DNA of 64,000 nucleotides from contig DATETJ010000009.1 of NCBI GenBank assembly GCA_035283685.1, positions 520,925-584,924 on the forward strand. Reading direction: 5' to 3'. Shown one piece after another: positions 61,878 through 64,000 of the stretch (the first letter of the stretch is position 1; each line of letters starts with the position of its first letter). Origin of the DNA: Candidatus Bathyarchaeia archaeon. GTDB lineage: Archaea > Thermoproteota > Bathyarchaeia > Bathyarchaeales > Bathyarchaeaceae. A program made the translations under genes and the position numbers. The notes beneath the pieces are model-generated. The model was not told the DNA's origin, did no database searches, and was given only the letters and a program-made list of their open reading frames with translations.

Positions 61878-64000
61878 TTGGCTTCTCGCTCCACAAATTC
61901 TCGAACTAGATCTTGAACTCGACCTCCACAATCCACACAGACAGCGTCATACCGTGAGCCATCTAGTAGTTGGATTTGCCAAACTAAGTTCGCGTCTGAT
62001 GTCTGACAAAGGGGACATTTGCCCCTTTCAACTGGGTTAAGGGGCCGAACACTCAGAACTTGGTTCACACCTTTCTGAAACTCTGATTGCAGCCAAGCGA
62101 AGAATTTGATCTTGGTGCGTTTCTCACCCATAGAAGAAGAGGTCAAAATAGCGTCCGAAGCGTCCCTACCGTCCCTACCGTCCCGATCAGGTGGGGCGCT
62201 TGGGACGCTTGGGACACTTGTTATACTTATTCTTCTAGAGCCACCACTCTTGCTAGCTTCAATCTCCCAGCCTAAGGACTTAAGCGATGGTGCCAGCTCA
62301 TTCAACTGCCTAACTAGAACGTGAGGAGCCTTGGGCCAAGAATGTTGCCTCGTGCTAATGTTGAGCAATTTGGCGTGACCCAAAAGATTCGTGAAGAGAT
62401 CTGTTGGTGACCCTTCCCAATCCGCTTCCCAATTCCTCTTTTCAAGCCAATCGAGCAAAACCGTTGCCACCGGGCTGGCATGCGCCGCTTCTTCGACTTG
62501 GCTCTTGACTTTCTCCTCATAGGCTTCCAAGAATTCTTTCTCATCCTTACCTAGGGCTTTGGCTATGGCACACCCCCACCGAGTGAAATCAGCCATGCGG
62601 AATAATCCATCAGGATTGATCGTTGGGTATGCCTGAAACGCTCTCACAAGAACATCTAGAAATCCGCCAAGAATGCTAGCGCGCTCCTTTTCAAAGTCCG
62701 CCAGTAGTCTTGCTTCGGTTTTCCTTTTCTCTTTCGGAATATTCTGAAGACTAACCAAGACGGTGCGATCCAACAGATCCCCACGTTGAGCCGCTATGTT
62801 GATCCCGTTCAGACCGACACAACGCTTAAAATTGTAAATCACGTCGTCGTCATCCGAATATAGTTCACGCTTCGTGAACCCTCCACCTGTGGCTGCGCGG
62901 CACAAGCTATCGCTGATCCAGGTTGGTATGCTCGTTATGTTATCGTAGAAGGCAAGCCAGTGGTGATCGAGTTGTTGAACCCGTTCACGTTCGTCTCGAG
63001 GCATAATCAAGACTTCAATGCTGCTTGGGTCGAACACGGATCTGATGATCCTGAACACCAGAGTTTTCCCAGAGCCTTGAATGCCATAAAAGACCAAGAT
63101 TGGATGAGGAATTAATGGAATCCAGTAAGTCACGCATGTGCACATTAGAACCAGACGAGTACCCTCATCTTTTTCGTCGATGTTAAGATAGCTCAAAAGC
63201 TTCCATGCGTCCCCGCTTCGTTCCGGCTCAGGTAATGGGAGCTGATGACTGTAACGTCTGAATAGTATTGGGGGATTGTCTACAATTGTCCAGCCGGTTG
63301 CAGTTACCTTTATGGCACGCCACGCTGAGTCACCCATGTCAATCCAAACGCCGTCTTCCGCGGGGGCGACTCTGTTATAAAGTGTGTATTGCTCTCCTTG
63401 AAGGAGCGCCTTGCCCTGCAGAACGTTGATGGCGCTGCTCAATCCTTCTGTTCCAGGGACTTTCTGGTCCGTCTGCCACATGAGATTTGCAAACCAGGAT
63501 TTGAACTGTCGACTGCGTATGGGCATGAGCACATTGACGCCTGCTTGTCTGACTCTAATGTAAGGTGTTTTGTGTTGGTCATGAAAAAAGACTGGCTGCT
63601 GCACTTCGCAAAGAGTTACGAGGCGATCTGCTTGGCTGCCTTCTTTTGGTTCTTTCTTGTTTTTGGGGCACTCAGGGAGACAATAACCCCAACTCTTGAT
63701 AGAAGCGCATGAAGCGGTTTTGTCAGGATCAGCACTTCGCACCTGCACCAGACACTTATCCCTGTCGAAATCATCTTGATGTCTAAAGAGGTCGACAATT
63801 TCTTCGTCTGAATAGCCTGCCCTTTTATGCTCCGAAGCAATGCACAGCCTCATGGCGTGCGCAATGTGACGGTCCCTTTCCAAAGCCGCTTCACAACATA
63901 TGCGCGCCTGGGCTTTCCTACGCCTTTTCCTAGGTGCTACGGTTTTTGTGACCTCTCGTGATTTCCCAACACCGATGTGGTACAACCCGTCGTAAAATGT
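61874..64000 (-). CDS. primase-helicase of a mobile element (5' end beyond the window)
   Basis: About 708 residues are visible, and the frame continues off the right edge, so a TTG at 63985 is probably not the real start. Near the visible N-terminus is a Cys-containing segment like the archaeal/eukaryotic primase large-subunit C-terminal (PriL-CTD) type (YSDEEIVDLFRHQDDFDRDK, then CASIKSWGYCLPECP). The middle holds an AAA+/SF3-like ATPase: Walker A FYGIQGSGKTLVF (about 315), Walker B region HHWLAFYDNI (about 365). The end has a zinc finger (CPLCQTSDANLVW ... CVDCGG). Replication protein of an integrated plasmid or virus. Confidence 0.8.
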   Translation of the reverse strand, partial: TFYDGLYHIGVGKSREVTKTVAPRKRRRKAQARICCEAALERDRHIAHAMRLCIASEHKRAGYSDEEIVDLFRHQDDFDRDKCLVQVRSADPDKTASCASIKSWGYCLPECPKNKKEPKEGSQADRLVTLCEVQQPVFFHDQHKTPYIRVRQAGVNVLMPIRSRQFKSWFANLMWQTDQKVPGTEGLSSAINVLQGKALLQGEQYTLYNRVAPAEDGVWIDMGDSAWRAIKVTATGWTIVDNPPILFRRYSHQLPLPEPERSGDAWKLLSYLNIDEKDEGTRLVLMCTCVTYWIPLIPHPILVFYGIQGSGKTLVFRIIRSVFDPSSIEVLIMPRDERERVQQLDHHWLAFYDNITSIPTWISDSLCRAATGGGFTKRELYSDDDDVIYNFKRCVGLNGINIAAQRGDLLDRTVLVSLQNIPKEKRKTEARLLADFEKERASILGGFLDVLVRAFQAYPTINPDGLFRMADFTRWGCAIAKALGKDEKEFLEAYEEKVKSQVEEAAHASPVATVLLDWLEKRNWEADWEGSPTDLFTNLLGHAKLLNISTRQHSWPKAPHVLVRQLNELAPSLKSLGWEIEASKSGGSRRISITSVPSVPSAPPDRDGRDGRDASDAILTSSSMGEKRTKIKFFAWLQSEFQKGVNQVLSVRPLNPVERGKCPLCQTSDANLVWQIQLLDGSRYDAVCVDCGGRVQDLVREFVEREAK

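Overview
ORGANISM. The window looks like an anaerobic archaeon, most likely of the Bathyarchaeia/Thermoproteota type (inference; no rRNA is present to settle it). Supporting features are an archaeal FEN-1 with a PIP box, pantoate kinase plus archaeal-type phosphopantetheine adenylyltransferase (CoA biosynthesis), a thiolase/DUF35 pair, 2-oxoacid:ferredoxin oxidoreductase, Lrp/AsnC and winged-helix regulators, intron-containing tRNA genes, TATA-box promoters, many small zinc-ribbon proteins and frequent GTG/TTG starts. LAYOUT. (1) 1-6.7 kb is an accessory, gene-poor stretch: tiny zinc-ribbon proteins, a ribbon-helix-helix protein, a coiled-coil gene built of 54-bp repeats, decayed genes, inverted repeats and a stray 46-bp copy of the 5' end of a gene lying 6 kb away. 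(2) 6.7-27 kb is core-like: a sugar-nucleotide pyrophosphorylase, enoyl-CoA hydratase, thiolase + DUF35, DUF116, a VapBC-like pair, flavodoxin, a GlcD/GlcF-type oxidase, an MFS transporter, a B12/radical SAM enzyme with an unknown partner, 2-oxoacid:ferredoxin oxidoreductase, an AsnC regulator lying between a tRNA-Gln gene and a broken copy of its 3' end, and FEN-1. (3) 27-34.7 kb holds a 1672-residue secreted subtilase, two tRNA genes and a GIY-YIG protein. (4) 34.7-43.7 kb is a C3/C4 module: a PccB-like carboxyltransferase, a PycB-like carboxyltransferase, a biotin carrier and methylmalonyl-CoA mutase, with no biotin carboxylase. This is the gene set expected of a methylmalonyl-CoA:pyruvate transcarboxylase (Wood-Werkman type). 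(5) 43.9-47.3 kb is an ECF S-component + pantoate kinase + PPAT run followed by DUF763. (6) 47.3-57.4 kb is a complete ATP-dependent (class I) benzoyl-CoA reductase-type operon: two HgdB-fold subunits, two short BadF/BadG ATPases, a 2[4Fe-4S] ferredoxin and a large NuoG/GltD-like flavoprotein, followed by two regulators and a 44-residue membrane peptide. (7) 57.4-64 kb is a mobile-element-like tail: repeated 12-mers, a winged-helix protein, a translationally coupled operon of membrane/coiled-coil proteins, DUF6788 and other small genes, and a primase-helicase running off the right edge. HOW IT FITS (inference). Substrates are degraded through CoA thioesters (aromatic acyl-CoA reduction, enoyl-CoA hydratase, thiolase), reduced ferredoxin comes from the oxoacid oxidoreductase or the NAD(P)H flavoprotein, and C3/C4 units are exchanged through methylmalonyl-CoA. 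Secreted peptidase activity and an M29 aminopeptidase suggest additional growth on protein.
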